Part shown: positions 1 to 8,512 of the stretch, one piece after another
Numbering within the stretch: position 1 is the first letter of the stretch
Layout: the number at the start of each line of letters is the position of its first letter
Assembly: GCF_963677305.1 (NCBI RefSeq)
Contig: NZ_OY781925.1
Location: 124,001-188,000 of the forward strand
Reading direction: 5' to 3'
Source: an uncultured Holophaga sp.
GTDB lineage: Bacteria; Acidobacteriota; Holophagae; Holophagales; Holophagaceae
DNA: 64,000 nucleotides
Translations under genes and position numbers: made by a program
Notes under the pieces: generated by a model
What the model was told of the DNA's origin: nothing
Databases searched by the model: none
Seen by the model: the letters and a program-made list of their open reading frames with translations, nothing else

Positions 1-371
1 GCGCCGCGGAGAGCGCCCGCTATGGCGCGGACCTCATCTGCTACATCACCCCCGCCGAGCACCTGGCCCTGCCCAACGAGGCCGATGTCCGGGAGGGCGT
101 GCGCACCACCCGCCTGGCCGCCCACATCGGCGACCTGGCCAAGTACCCCGAGCGCCGCGAGAAGGAGAAGCTGGCCGCCCTCACCCGCCGCGACTCCAGG
201 TGGGCCGAGCACATGGGACTGCTCCTCTTCCCCGACCGGGCGAAGGAGATCCGCGACAGCCGCATGCCCGCCAAGGAGGAGACCTGCACCATGTGCGGCG
301 ACTTCTGCGCCAACCGGAAAGGCATGGAGATCTTCCGCGACTGCGTCTCCCCCGACAAGCGGCTGGGCTGA
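1..371 (+). CDS. ThiC-family radical SAM enzyme, C-terminal part (ThiC or 5-hydroxybenzimidazole synthase BzaF)
   Basis: The 5' end lies outside the window; codons are read from base 3 and about 122 residues remain. The segment matches the end of the ThiC family, including YITPAEHLALP, the DVREGV stretch and the C-terminal Cys motif CTMCGDFC that holds the [4Fe-4S] cluster of this radical SAM enzyme. ThiC turns aminoimidazole ribotide into the thiamine pyrimidine. Its paralogue BzaF turns the same substrate into 5-hydroxybenzimidazole, a cobamide lower ligand. The cysteines here are spaced CX2CX3C, one residue shorter than the CX2CX4C of E. coli ThiC. The gene ends 3 bases before cobO, in a cobamide gene row with no thiamine gene visible, so BzaF is a real alternative. 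The tail alone cannot decide between them. Confidence 0.85.
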   Translation, partial: AAESARYGADLICYITPAEHLALPNEADVREGVRTTRLAAHIGDLAKYPERREKEKLAALTRRDSRWAEHMGLLLFPDRAKEIRDSRMPAKEETCTMCGDFCANRKGMEIFRDCVSPDKRLG

Positions 372-374
372 TCC

Positions 375-920
375 ATGAGCACCCAAAAGCAGTCCCAAGG
401 CCTTCTGATGGTCCACACCGGTGAGGGCAAGGGCAAGACCACCGCCGCCATCGGGATGCTGGTCCGCAGCCTGGGCCATGGCCACAAGTGCGCCGTGGTC
501 CAGTTCATCAAGGGGCCCCAGCCCACTGCCGAGACGCTGCTGGCCGGCTTCGCAGAGAGCCTCGGGGGCTCCCTGGCCTGGGACCGCTGCGGCGAGGGCT
601 TCACCTGGCGCAGCAAGGATCACACCCGGGACCGGGAACTCGCGGCCCAGGGCTGGTCGAGGGTCCGGGAGCACCTGGCGGACCCCGAGCTGCGCTTCCT
701 GCTCCTGGACGAGCTGAACATCGTCCTGAACTACCACTTCCTGGATACCGACACTGTCCTGGCGGAACTGCAGGCCCGCCAGCCCCAGCTCCACGTGGTC
801 GTCACGGGCAGAGGGGCCCCGGAGAGCCTGATGGAGGCGGCGGACCTGGTCACGGAGATGAAGGAGCACAAGCACCCCTTCCGGGCGGGCATCAAAGCCC
901 AGGCGGGTCTCGAGTTCTGA
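375..920 (+). CDS. cobO: Cob(I)yrinic acid a,c-diamide adenosyltransferase (CobO/BtuR type)
   Basis: A protein of 181 residues, the usual CobO length. It adenosylates the cobalt of reduced corrinoids with ATP, in the cytoplasm. The N-terminal P-loop GEGKGKTTAA (about residues 16-25) is the CobA/CobO signature, and the strand LRFLLLDELNIVLNY supplies the acidic Walker B segment. The C-terminus ends KAQAGLEF, close to the family's GI.AQ.GIE.. ending. The gene starts 3 bases after the ThiC-like gene, and its stop overlaps the cbiB start by one base (TGATG), so the row is probably one operon. Confidence 0.95.
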   Translation: MSTQKQSQGLLMVHTGEGKGKTTAAIGMLVRSLGHGHKCAVVQFIKGPQPTAETLLAGFAESLGGSLAWDRCGEGFTWRSKDHTRDRELAAQGWSRVREHLADPELRFLLLDELNIVLNYHFLDTDTVLAELQARQPQLHVVVTGRGAPESLMEAADLVTEMKEHKHPFRAGIKAQAGLEF

Positions 921-1849
921 TGCACCCCCTGGTCTTCCTCGGCGCAGGCCTGCTGGATGAGGCGGTGGGCGACCCCCAGGGCTGGCCCCACCCCGTCCGG
1001 GCCCTGGGGCTCATCATCGAGCGCCTGGACCGGGCCCGCCGCGGCATCAGCTCACCGGCGGCCCTCTATATCCTGGGCATCTTCCTGGCCCTGGGCATGG
1101 CCGCGCTCGCTGGGGGCTTCGCCTGGGGCGTGCTTCACCTCTGCGGATACTGGGGCTGGATCGCGGAGCTGATCCTGGGGGCCTGGATGCTGGCGGGGCG
1201 CAGCCTGCGCGACGCCGTGCGCCCCGTGGCCGCGGCTCTGGATGCCGGGGATCTGCCCCTGGCCCGCTACGCCGTCTCCATGGTGGTGGGGCGGGACACC
1301 CGACAGCTGAACGAGGCCGATGTGGCCCGGGCCGGACTCGAGACCGTGGCCGAGAGCCTCTGCGACGGCGTCCTGGCACCCCTCTTCTGGTTCGCGGTAG
1401 GGGGGCTCCCCGGGCTCTGGGCCTTCAAGGCGGTCAGCACCCTGGACTCCATGGTGGGGCACCGCGAGGCCCCCTACACCCACTTCGGCTGGGCCTCCGC
1501 ACGTCTGGACGACCTGCTCAACCTCATCCCCGCCCGCCTCTCCGCCCTGCTTATCGCCCTGGCCGCCCTCTCGGGGTCGGCCCTGCGCCTGGCTTGGCGG
1601 GATGGAGGCAAGACTGCCAGTCCCAACGCGGGCTGGTGCGAGGCGGCCTTCGCCGGTGCCCTGGGGGTGCAGCTGGGCGGACGCAATTTCTACGACGGCG
1701 TGCCCCACGAGGGCCCCCGCCTGGGCGATCCCGGCCGCCCCCTGGACGCCCAGCGGCTCCGGGAGGGCCTCTCCCTGGAGCGCCGGACCAACCTCCTGGC
1801 CCTCCTCCTGGGCGCCGGACTGCTCTCCCTGAGGTATCTCCATGGCTGA
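920..1849 (+). CDS. cbiB: Adenosylcobinamide-phosphate synthase CbiB/CobD-type membrane protein
   Basis: A protein of 309 residues. CbiB attaches the aminopropanol (phosphate) side chain to adenosylcobyric acid and is an integral inner-membrane protein. The start MHPLVFLGAGLLDEAVGDPQGWPHP carries the family's D..GDP....HPVR signature, and the middle has the conserved SMVVGRDT and LNEADVARA motifs. Several hydrophobic segments are visible (around residues 50-80, 145-165 and 200-225). The ATG at 920 overlaps the cobO stop. The reading frame extends upstream inside cobO, but that part has no similarity to CbiB. The end overlaps cobD by 8 bases. Confidence 0.95.
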   Translation: MHPLVFLGAGLLDEAVGDPQGWPHPVRALGLIIERLDRARRGISSPAALYILGIFLALGMAALAGGFAWGVLHLCGYWGWIAELILGAWMLAGRSLRDAVRPVAAALDAGDLPLARYAVSMVVGRDTRQLNEADVARAGLETVAESLCDGVLAPLFWFAVGGLPGLWAFKAVSTLDSMVGHREAPYTHFGWASARLDDLLNLIPARLSALLIALAALSGSALRLAWRDGGKTASPNAGWCEAAFAGALGVQLGGRNFYDGVPHEGPRLGDPGRPLDAQRLREGLSLERRTNLLALLLGAGLLSLRYLHG

Positions 1850-2909
1850 GGCCCTGCACGGCGGACGGATCTGGGAGCTGGCCCGGGAGCTGGGCTGCGA
1901 GCCCGGCGAGATCCTGGACTTCAGTGCCAACCTCAACCCCTTCGGCCCCCCCCCAGGGGTGTTGGAGGCCATCCGGGGAGGGCTCCCCCAGGCCCTCTCG
2001 GCCTATCCCGACACCGATGCCCCAGCGCTGCGCCAGCTCCTCTGCGAGCGCACCGGAGCCACCGACGAGTGCCTGGTCCTGGGCCATGGCGGTGCGGCCC
2101 TCCTCATGCTGGCCCTGCGGGCCCTCGCCCCCAGAAGGGTCCTGGTCCCCGAGCCCTGCTTCCGGGAGCAGCCCCGGGCCATTCAGGCCGCCGGGGCCGA
2201 GCTGGTCCCCTTCCCCATGGAGGGTCTGCAGCTGGATCTGGAGGCCCTGGACCCGGTGGACCATAAGTGCGATGCCGTGCTCCTCACCAGCCCCCACAAC
2301 CCCACGGGCCAGTGCCTGGAACGCCAGGCCCTCATGACCTGGGCCCAGAGGTTTCCGGGCCGGGGCCTCATCCTGGACGAGGCCTTCATCGACTATGCTC
2401 CAGGGCAAAGCCTGGTCCCCACCATCCTGGCCCGGCCCCACACCGTCGTCCTGCGCAGCCTGACCAAGTTCTACGCCATGCCGGGGCTGCGTGTGGGCTA
2501 TGCCCTGGCCGATCCCGGGACCGCCGCCCGGATGCGCCAACGGCAGGAGGGCTGGCCCGTGGGCCAGCTGGACCTGCTGGCCGCTGAGGCGGCCCTGAAG
2601 GATCGGGCCTTCGAGCAGAGGAGTCTGGAGGTCTTCCGCCGGGATGCTCCCCGCTTCCAGAAGGCCCTGGAGGACCTTGGCCTCAGGACCTGGCCCAGCG
2701 CCGGACCCTTTGCCCTAGTCCGCCTACCGGAGGGATGTACCGGCACCGGCCTGGCCGCCTTCCTGCGTCCCAAGGGCATCCTGGTGCGCACCTGCGCCAC
2801 CTGGCCGGGCCTGGGTGACCGCTTCGTGCGCCTCGCCCTCAAGTCTCCCGGGGACCAGGAGCGCCTGCTGGAGGCACTGAAGACCTGGAATTCCCTGGCG
2901 AAGCCTTGA
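1842..2909 (+). CDS. cobD: Threonine-phosphate decarboxylase / histidinol-phosphate-aminotransferase-like CobD (CobC)
   Basis: A 355-residue fold-type I PLP enzyme. It makes (R)-1-amino-2-propanol O-2-phosphate, the substrate of CbiB, which is encoded just upstream. The N-terminus contains LDFSANLNPFGPP, typical of CobD/CobC. The cofactor region shows SPHNPTGQ, and SLTKFYAMPGLRVGYA places the Schiff-base lysine at residue 209. The substrate-binding arginine lies near the end, in RFVRLALK. The gene overlaps cbiB by 8 bases. No terminator is obvious behind it before the convergent LysR gene. Confidence 0.93.
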   Translation: MAEALHGGRIWELARELGCEPGEILDFSANLNPFGPPPGVLEAIRGGLPQALSAYPDTDAPALRQLLCERTGATDECLVLGHGGAALLMLALRALAPRRVLVPEPCFREQPRAIQAAGAELVPFPMEGLQLDLEALDPVDHKCDAVLLTSPHNPTGQCLERQALMTWAQRFPGRGLILDEAFIDYAPGQSLVPTILARPHTVVLRSLTKFYAMPGLRVGYALADPGTAARMRQRQEGWPVGQLDLLAAEAALKDRAFEQRSLEVFRRDAPRFQKALEDLGLRTWPSAGPFALVRLPEGCTGTGLAAFLRPKGILVRTCATWPGLGDRFVRLALKSPGDQERLLEALKTWNSLAKP

Positions 2910-3102
2910 AAAGGCTCATTGAGCGCCGGTTCACACCCATGAACGCAAATGGCACGGTCCGCCTGAGGTCCCTGGGAAGGGGCTGCCCCTCCCCCTCTCA
3001 GCGCGGTCGGCACCCCGAGCCCCACCATCCCTGACGTTATCGGTGGCCATCGGGGTTCATTGCGGACCATGTCGGCCCTTTTCCCCGGGCACTCTCTTAC
3101 CC

Positions 3103-3990
3103 CTACTCCACCACCCCCATGGTCTGCAGGAAGCGGACCAGGCTGGGGTTGGTGATGTCCCGGCGCCAGACAGCCGCGAAGTCCACGGCGCAGTCAGCGT
3201 CCTCCAGGGGCACCTGATGGAGTCGGGGCGATCCGTTCTCCTCCACCACCTGCTGGGCATGGATCGAGATGCCCTGCCCCGCCTCCACCGCCATGAAGAG
3301 GGTGGCGAAGCTGGGATAGGACTGGGCCACCTGCATGGTGAAGCCCCGCTTGCGGCAGAGCCTCCGCCGCCACTCCAGGGCCTGGGCCCCCAGTTCCTCA
3401 TCCATGGCCACAAAGGTCTGGTCCTTCAGCTCGGCCAGACTCAGACGGGCGCGCCCTGCCAGGGAATGGTCCGGGCGCATGACCACCACCGAGTGGTCCG
3501 AGAAGAGCACCCGGCTGCCGAGGTGGGCGGGCACTGCCCCCTCCAGCAGCAGGGTGAAGCCCAGGTCCACCTCCCCCTCCTCCAGGGCCCGGGCCAAGCT
3601 CTGGAGCCGGTGCTGGGCCAAGCGCACCTCCACCCCGGGGTGGCGGCGGGCGAAGGCGTCCAGCCAGCCCGGCAGCAGCTTCTTCTCAAAGCCCCCCAGC
3701 ACCCCGATGGTGAGGTGCCCCACGCCACTGCCCCCCAAGCACCGGGCCTCCTCCAGGGCAACCTCATAGCGGCTCACCAGATCCCGGAAGGTGCAGGCCA
3801 GATGCTCTCCCGCCTCCGTGAGCTTGAGCCCACGCCGGGTGCGCAGGAAGAGGGGCACCCCCACAGCCTCCTCCAGGGCGGCGATCTGGTAGCTCACCCC
3901 GGACTGGGTCATGAAGAGATCCCCGGCGGCCCGGGTGAGGTTCAGGCGCTCGGCGGCGGCCAGGAAGCAGCGCAGCTGTCGGATGTCCAT
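3103..3990 (-). CDS. LysR-family transcriptional regulator next to iorAB
   Basis: A protein of 295 residues, normal LysR length. The N-terminal winged HTH is clear (MDIRQLRCFL start, then TQSGVSYQIAALE), followed by a two-lobe effector domain. I chose the ATG at 3990 over an upstream TTG at 4020 because LysR proteins usually begin at this motif and a GGGAG-like site precedes it. The gene is divergent from iorA, with 169 bases between the two starts, so control of iorAB is the natural guess. Its recognition helix resembles those in the tandem-HTH regulator at 7268-8449. The effector is unknown. Confidence 0.92.
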   Translation of the reverse strand: MDIRQLRCFLAAAERLNLTRAAGDLFMTQSGVSYQIAALEEAVGVPLFLRTRRGLKLTEAGEHLACTFRDLVSRYEVALEEARCLGGSGVGHLTIGVLGGFEKKLLPGWLDAFARRHPGVEVRLAQHRLQSLARALEEGEVDLGFTLLLEGAVPAHLGSRVLFSDHSVVVMRPDHSLAGRARLSLAELKDQTFVAMDEELGAQALEWRRRLCRKRGFTMQVAQSYPSFATLFMAVEAGQGISIHAQQVVEENGSPRLHQVPLEDADCAVDFAAVWRRDITNPSLVRFLQTMGVVE

Positions 3991-4159
3991 GGGGCTCCCG
4001 TCCCCTCCATTCTCTGCCAACGGCGGTACCCATGACAGTCCCCGGAATTTCGCGTTTCAGAAGGCGCCGCCCCGGCCCTTAGAATCAGCATGCGGGGGAT
4101 GGCCAGGGCGCTCCGGGTTGCAGGGAGCCTGGCCGGAGGCCCGCCCCAAGGAGGAAGCC

Positions 4160-5953
4160 ATGAAGCAGCTCATGACCGGTGATGAAGCCGTGGCCCGGGG
4201 GGCCTGGGAGGCGGGGGTCACCTTCGCCTCCGCCTACCCCGGCACCCCCAGCACGGAGATCCTGGAGAACCTGGCCACCTATGAGGGCGTAATGGCGGAG
4301 TGGGGGGTCAACGAGAAGGTGGCCCTGGAGGCCACCATCGGCGCCTCCTTCGCCGGGGCCCGGACCCTCTGTGCCATGAAGCACGTGGGCCTCAACGTGG
4401 CCGCGGACCCCCTCTTCACCCTCTCGTACCTGGGCGTCAGCGGAGGTCTGGTGGTGGTGAGCGCCGACGAGCCGGGCATGCACTCCTCCCAGAACGAGCA
4501 GGACAACCGCCACTACGCCCGGGCCGCCAAGATCCCCATGCTGGAGCCCGCCACCGCCCAGGAGTCCCTGGACATGGTGAAGGCGGCCTTCGAACTGAGC
4601 GAAACCCACGACACCCCGGTGCTCTTCCGCATGACCACCCGGGTCTGCCACAGCAAGGGCATTGTCTCCTGCGGCGAGCGGGTGGAGGTGCCCAACCGCC
4701 CCTACACCCGCAACATCCGCAAGCGCATCCCCGTGCCCGCCTTCACCACCGCCATGCGGGTGCGGGTGGAGGAGCGCACCGAGCGCCTGCGGGCCTTCTC
4801 CGAAAGCACCCCCCTCAACTACACGGAGATGAAGGACACCCGCATCGGCGTCATCGCCTCGGGGGTGGCCCACTGCTATGCCCAGGAGGTCTTCGGTGAG
4901 TCCGCCAGCTACCTGAAGCTGGGCTTCACCTGGCCCCTGCCCGAGGCCAAGATCCGGGACTTCTGCAGCCAGGTGGAAACGGTCTACGTCCTGGAGGAGA
5001 ACGATGCCCTCATCGAGGAGACCGTGCGCCGCCTGGGCTTCGAGTGCAGGGGCAAGGACCTCTTCCCCTACACCGGGGAGCTGACCCCCGATGTGATCCG
5101 CAAGGCCATCCACGGTCAGACCCTGGAGGCGGTGGCCCAGGACACCGGTAAGGTCGTCCCCCGTCCCCCCACCCTCTGCGCCGGGTGCCCCCACCGGGGC
5201 TTCTTCGTGGAGCTGGGCAAGCTCAAGGGGATCGTCATCTCCGGCGACATCGGCTGCTACGGCCTGGCCTTTGCCGAGCCCTACAACGCCGTGGACTGGA
5301 GCTGCTGCATGGGCGCCAGCATGAGCATGGGCCACGGCGCCCAGCAGGTCTTCAGCCGCCTGGAGGGCACCGCCCGCAAGCGGGTGGTCTCGGTCCTGGG
5401 GGACTCCACCTTCCTCCACACGGGCATCAACAGCCTCATCAACGTGGCCTACAACCGCAGCACCAGCATCAACGTCATCCTGGACAACCGCATCACCGGC
5501 ATGACCGGCCACCAGGAGAACCCCGTCTCCGGACGCACCCTCCAGGGCCTGGAGACCCCCGAGGTGGACCTGGAGGCCATCGTGAAGGCCCTGGGCTTCC
5601 GCCACGTGGCGGTCATCGACCCCAACGACCTCACCCAGGTGCGGGAGGCCCTGCAGGCGGCCCTGAAGCGGGAGGACGAGGCTTCGGTGATCATCACCCG
5701 CTGGCCCTGTGTCCTGAAGAAACTCAGCAACCAGGACAAGACTGAGTTCCCCGAGGTCTTCAAGAGCAAGTCCGTCATCGACCAGGACAAGTGCATCGGC
5801 TGCAAGAGCTGCATCAAGACCGGCTGCCCCGCGCTGTCCTACAACGCCGCCACCAAGCAGGTCTCCATCCTCCGCGATCAGTGCGTGGGCTGCGGCGTCT
5901 GCATCCAGACCTGCCCCCCCAAGATCAAGGCCATTTCCAAGGAGCTCAAGTAA
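4160..5953 (+). CDS. iorA: Indolepyruvate:ferredoxin oxidoreductase, alpha subunit
   Basis: A 597-residue subunit of the cytoplasmic thiamine-diphosphate enzyme that oxidatively decarboxylates aryl-2-oxo acids to aryl acyl-CoA and reduces ferredoxin. The N-terminal pyruvate:ferredoxin-oxidoreductase-type domain has YPGTPSTEI and NEKVALEAT. The TPP domain shows CAGCPHRG, GDIGCYGL and GDSTFLHTG. The C-terminus is a two-cluster ferredoxin domain, with CIGCKSCIKTGCP (the widened first motif usual in IorA) and CVGCGVCIQTCP. The ATG at 4160 has a strong AAGGAGGAA site; a longer frame upstream runs through the lysR promoter and is not coding. iorB follows after one base. Confidence 0.96.
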   Translation: MKQLMTGDEAVARGAWEAGVTFASAYPGTPSTEILENLATYEGVMAEWGVNEKVALEATIGASFAGARTLCAMKHVGLNVAADPLFTLSYLGVSGGLVVVSADEPGMHSSQNEQDNRHYARAAKIPMLEPATAQESLDMVKAAFELSETHDTPVLFRMTTRVCHSKGIVSCGERVEVPNRPYTRNIRKRIPVPAFTTAMRVRVEERTERLRAFSESTPLNYTEMKDTRIGVIASGVAHCYAQEVFGESASYLKLGFTWPLPEAKIRDFCSQVETVYVLEENDALIEETVRRLGFECRGKDLFPYTGELTPDVIRKAIHGQTLEAVAQDTGKVVPRPPTLCAGCPHRGFFVELGKLKGIVISGDIGCYGLAFAEPYNAVDWSCCMGASMSMGHGAQQVFSRLEGTARKRVVSVLGDSTFLHTGINSLINVAYNRSTSINVILDNRITGMTGHQENPVSGRTLQGLETPEVDLEAIVKALGFRHVAVIDPNDLTQVREALQAALKREDEASVIITRWPCVLKKLSNQDKTEFPEVFKSKSVIDQDKCIGCKSCIKTGCPALSYNAATKQVSILRDQCVGCGVCIQTCPPKIKAISKELK

Positions 5954-5954
5954 C

Positions 5955-6530
5955 ATGACCGACACCAAGAGCATCCTCCTGGTGGGCGTCGGCGGCCAGG
6001 GCACCATCCTCGCTGCCAAGCTCCTCACCGTCGCCCTCATGGACGCCGGCTATGACGTCAAGATGAGCGAGATCCACGGCATGTCCCAGCGCGGCGGTTC
6101 CGTGTCCTCCCAGGTCCGCTACGGCAAGTCCGTGTCCTCCCCCGTCATCGAAGAGGGCGGCGCCGACATCCTGGTGGCCTTCGAGAAGATGGAAGCCATG
6201 CGCTGGGTCAACTTCCTGAGCCCCAAGGGCAAGGCCGTCATCAACAACTGGGAGATCAACTCCATGCCCATCGTCACGGGCAAGGTGGACTACCCCCAGG
6301 GCATCCTCGAGGACCTGGGTTCCAAGATCCCCACCACGGTCATCGATGCCGCCAAGCTCGCCACCGAGCTGGGCAACAGCAAGGTCATGAACGTGATCCT
6401 GCTGGGCGCCACCGTGAAGTCCATGGGCCTGGACACCCTCGACTGGGACCGGATCATCCGCGACAACGTCAAGGCCAACCTGGCTGACCTGAACATCAAG
6501 GCCTTCCGAGAGGGTATGGCCCAGGCCTGA
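5955..6530 (+). CDS. iorB: Indolepyruvate:ferredoxin oxidoreductase, beta subunit
   Basis: A 191-residue protein, the usual IorB length. It carries the gamma-type domain of 2-oxoacid:ferredoxin oxidoreductases and pairs with IorA to form the active enzyme. The N-terminus LLVGVGGQGTILAAKLL is the family's glycine-rich motif, followed by HGMSQRGGSVSSQVRYG. The start is one base after the iorA stop, so the two are translated as a unit. A GC-rich imperfect hairpin without a T-run lies at about 6537-6567, before the next gene. Confidence 0.96.
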   Translation: MTDTKSILLVGVGGQGTILAAKLLTVALMDAGYDVKMSEIHGMSQRGGSVSSQVRYGKSVSSPVIEEGGADILVAFEKMEAMRWVNFLSPKGKAVINNWEINSMPIVTGKVDYPQGILEDLGSKIPTTVIDAAKLATELGNSKVMNVILLGATVKSMGLDTLDWDRIIRDNVKANLADLNIKAFREGMAQA

Positions 6531-6597
6531 ACCGGAGGCGGCCGGGAAACCCACCCCGGCCACCGCCCTGATATGCTCAGATGAAACGGAGCATGCC

Positions 6598-6906
6598 ATG
6601 ACCAAGGTTGCCATCGATCCAGGGGTCTGTGGATTCCACACCACCGTCGAAGTCCAGACTGACGGGCGCTTCTGCCTGGTGACCATCCAGAGTGGCTGCA
6701 AGGCCATCCAGAAGATTGCCGAGGAATTGGGTCCCTTGGACCCCATGAAGGAGATCTCCTCCCGCCGGGGCACCCCCCGCTGCCTGGAGCTGGGGATCCA
6801 GCACTGCTTCCACGCCGCCTGCCCTGTACCTCCGGGCATCATCAAGGCCCTTGAAGTGGAGAAGAAGCTGGCACTGCCCAGGGAGGCCAGTATCCGCTTC
6901 GTCTGA
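6598..6906 (+). CDS. Small conserved Cys-containing protein (DUF6951-like)
   Basis: A 102-residue soluble protein with no signal peptide or membrane segment. It starts with PGVCGFHTTVEV and has further cysteines at GCKAI, PRCLELG, QHCFH and AACPVP, five in all, suggesting metal or Fe-S binding. The layout recalls the short proteins grouped as DUF6951 in anaerobes, but that assignment is from memory and tentative. A CGGAG site precedes the ATG at 6598. It lies 67 bases after iorB on the same strand and could be co-transcribed with iorAB. I cannot name a function. Confidence 0.75.
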   Translation: MTKVAIDPGVCGFHTTVEVQTDGRFCLVTIQSGCKAIQKIAEELGPLDPMKEISSRRGTPRCLELGIQHCFHAACPVPPGIIKALEVEKKLALPREASIRFV

Positions 6907-6938
6907 GCCCGGATTCTGCATTTTACTCCCGGCGCAGG

Positions 6939-7015
6939 GCCATCCCGTTCATCCCCTTCATCCAGGCTTGAAATGCACTTTATTCAGCCAAGACGAAGGG
7001 GATGAACGGGATGGC
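6939..7015. repeat. Perfect 21-bp inverted repeat in a 361-base intergenic gap
   Basis: The arms at 6939-6959 and 6995-7015 are exact reverse complements, 21 bp each, separated by 35 bases. The left arm begins GCCATCCCGTTCATCC. There is no T-run on either side, so a simple intrinsic terminator is unlikely. It sits between the Cys-containing protein (plus strand) and the convergent tandem-HTH regulator gene. A folded transcript end, a REP-like element or a MITE remnant are all possible. The rest of 6907-7267 holds no convincing gene. Confidence 0.7.
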
Positions 7016-7267
7016 TGCACGCTAAAGGCAATGATGAACTCGCGATCCAGGCGCACAGGAAACTCAGAGCCCAGTTCGTCTTGGGTACCAAACGGTTCCC
7101 GATGAATGCCAGCCGCCTGGGCGTTACTCCGGGCCTTGCCCAGGTCACCCTCCTGGCCAACCGAGTCTCCAGCTTTGGCCCCCGTCCACACCACTGGGGC
7201 TGAGCCAGAACGACGATCAGGAAAGACATCCCCCGACAGAGCCGGGAGCTTTTTGAATGTGAGCCGC

Positions 7268-8449
7268 TCAGAGCCTGTCAAAACACCGGAGGAAGAGGGG
7301 CACCAGGGGATTGGCCCCCTCCTCCTTCCAGGCCACTACGAACTCGATGTCCATGCCCTCGTCCTCCAGTTCCACCACCCGGTGACTGGCGTTGCCGTAT
7401 TCCTGGATGGTGCGCCCGGGCTGGATGGCGATGCCCGAGCCCATGCTGATGTCCAGGAACATGGTGGGGAAGTCCGGGGCGAAGCGGGTGAGGCCGTAGT
7501 CCAGGCCGTGCTTCTCGCAGAGGGCGCGGTGCCACTCCACCCCGGGCCCCGCGATCTGGGGCGTGATGCTGAGGAGGGGCTGCCCCTTGAGCTCCGAAAG
7601 CTTGAGCTTCTTCCGGTGGGCGAAGGGATGGTCCGCCGACATGGCCGCCAGCATCCTGTCCTTGAGAATCACGTGTGTGAGGATCCCCGGCGGGCACACA
7701 TGGTTGAAGAGCATGGAGAAGGTGCAGTCGATCTCCCCGTTGAGGATGGCATCGAAGGCGTGGGCCAGGGTGACGTGGACCCGCTTGACCTCCACCCCGG
7801 GGCACTCGGCTGCGAACTCCCGCAGCAGCCGGGGCACCAGGTCCATGAAGACAACCCCCAGGAAGCCCACGGAGAGGGCGCCCCCCACCTGCGCGCTCAG
7901 CTCCTGGGCCTTCTTCAGGACCGCATGGTAATCCTCCACCAGCTCCCGGGCCTGCCTGGCAAAGACCTCTCCCGGCTCCGAGAGGCTCAGGGAGCGGGCG
8001 CCCCGGTGGAAGAGCTTGCGGCCCAGGGACTTTTCCAGGGAGGCGATCTGGTAGCTGATGCCCGACTGGGTGAGGAAAATGTCCTCACCGGCCTTGGTGA
8101 AGTTCTGTCGGTGGACCACCGCCAGGAAGCACTCCAGCTGGCGCAGGTCCAGAAAGGCCTCTCCATCGGTACCGGGCTCCTCCCCCTCGGGAGAGAGGGA
8201 TCGCACATGATCGACCATGCCCTGATAGGCCGCCGTGATCCGGCGGAGCTGCTCGCAGAAGTAGAGCCCAGCAGAGGTGAGGGTGACCGAGCGGGCGCCG
8301 CGGGTGAAGAGCTTGAGCTCCAGGCTGCGTTCCAGAGAGGCCACCTGATAGCTGACCCCCGGCTGGGACATGCCCATATGCTCAGCGGCCCTGCTGAAGT
8401 TCAAGAGCCCTGCTACATGGAGAAAGCACCGCAGCTGCCGCGCATCCAA
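7268..8449 (-). CDS. LysR-type regulator with two tandem N-terminal HTH domains
   Basis: About 393 residues, roughly 90-100 more than a normal LysR protein. The extra length is a second complete LysR DNA-binding unit. The first begins DARQLRCFLHV and has SQPGVSYQVASLE; the second begins near residue 100 with DLRQLECFLAVV and has TQSGISYQIASLE. Each is followed by its own linker helix, and one effector domain follows. The frame is open throughout, with no stop or frameshift between the units. I chose the TTG at 8449, which gives the usual LysR beginning and has a GGGGG tract upstream; a TTG at 8473 is the alternative. The gene lies downstream of hydA on the same strand, separated by a hairpin. 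Confidence 0.85.
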   Translation of the reverse strand: MDARQLRCFLHVAGLLNFSRAAEHMGMSQPGVSYQVASLERSLELKLFTRGARSVTLTSAGLYFCEQLRRITAAYQGMVDHVRSLSPEGEEPGTDGEAFLDLRQLECFLAVVHRQNFTKAGEDIFLTQSGISYQIASLEKSLGRKLFHRGARSLSLSEPGEVFARQARELVEDYHAVLKKAQELSAQVGGALSVGFLGVVFMDLVPRLLREFAAECPGVEVKRVHVTLAHAFDAILNGEIDCTFSMLFNHVCPPGILTHVILKDRMLAAMSADHPFAHRKKLKLSELKGQPLLSITPQIAGPGVEWHRALCEKHGLDYGLTRFAPDFPTMFLDISMGSGIAIQPGRTIQEYGNASHRVVELEDEGMDIEFVVAWKEEGANPLVPLFLRCFDRL

Positions 8450-8512
8450 TGAAAGATACCCCCGAGTTTGCAACCATTCTGGGACAGAACCCCCCCTGAG
8501 GGGAATATAGCT

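Noticed and set aside
2910..3102. Possible cobalamin riboswitch near cobD
   Set aside because: No B12 box or GCTGCCCCCGCAACGGT-type core is present on either strand. The only such signal is upstream of cysG.
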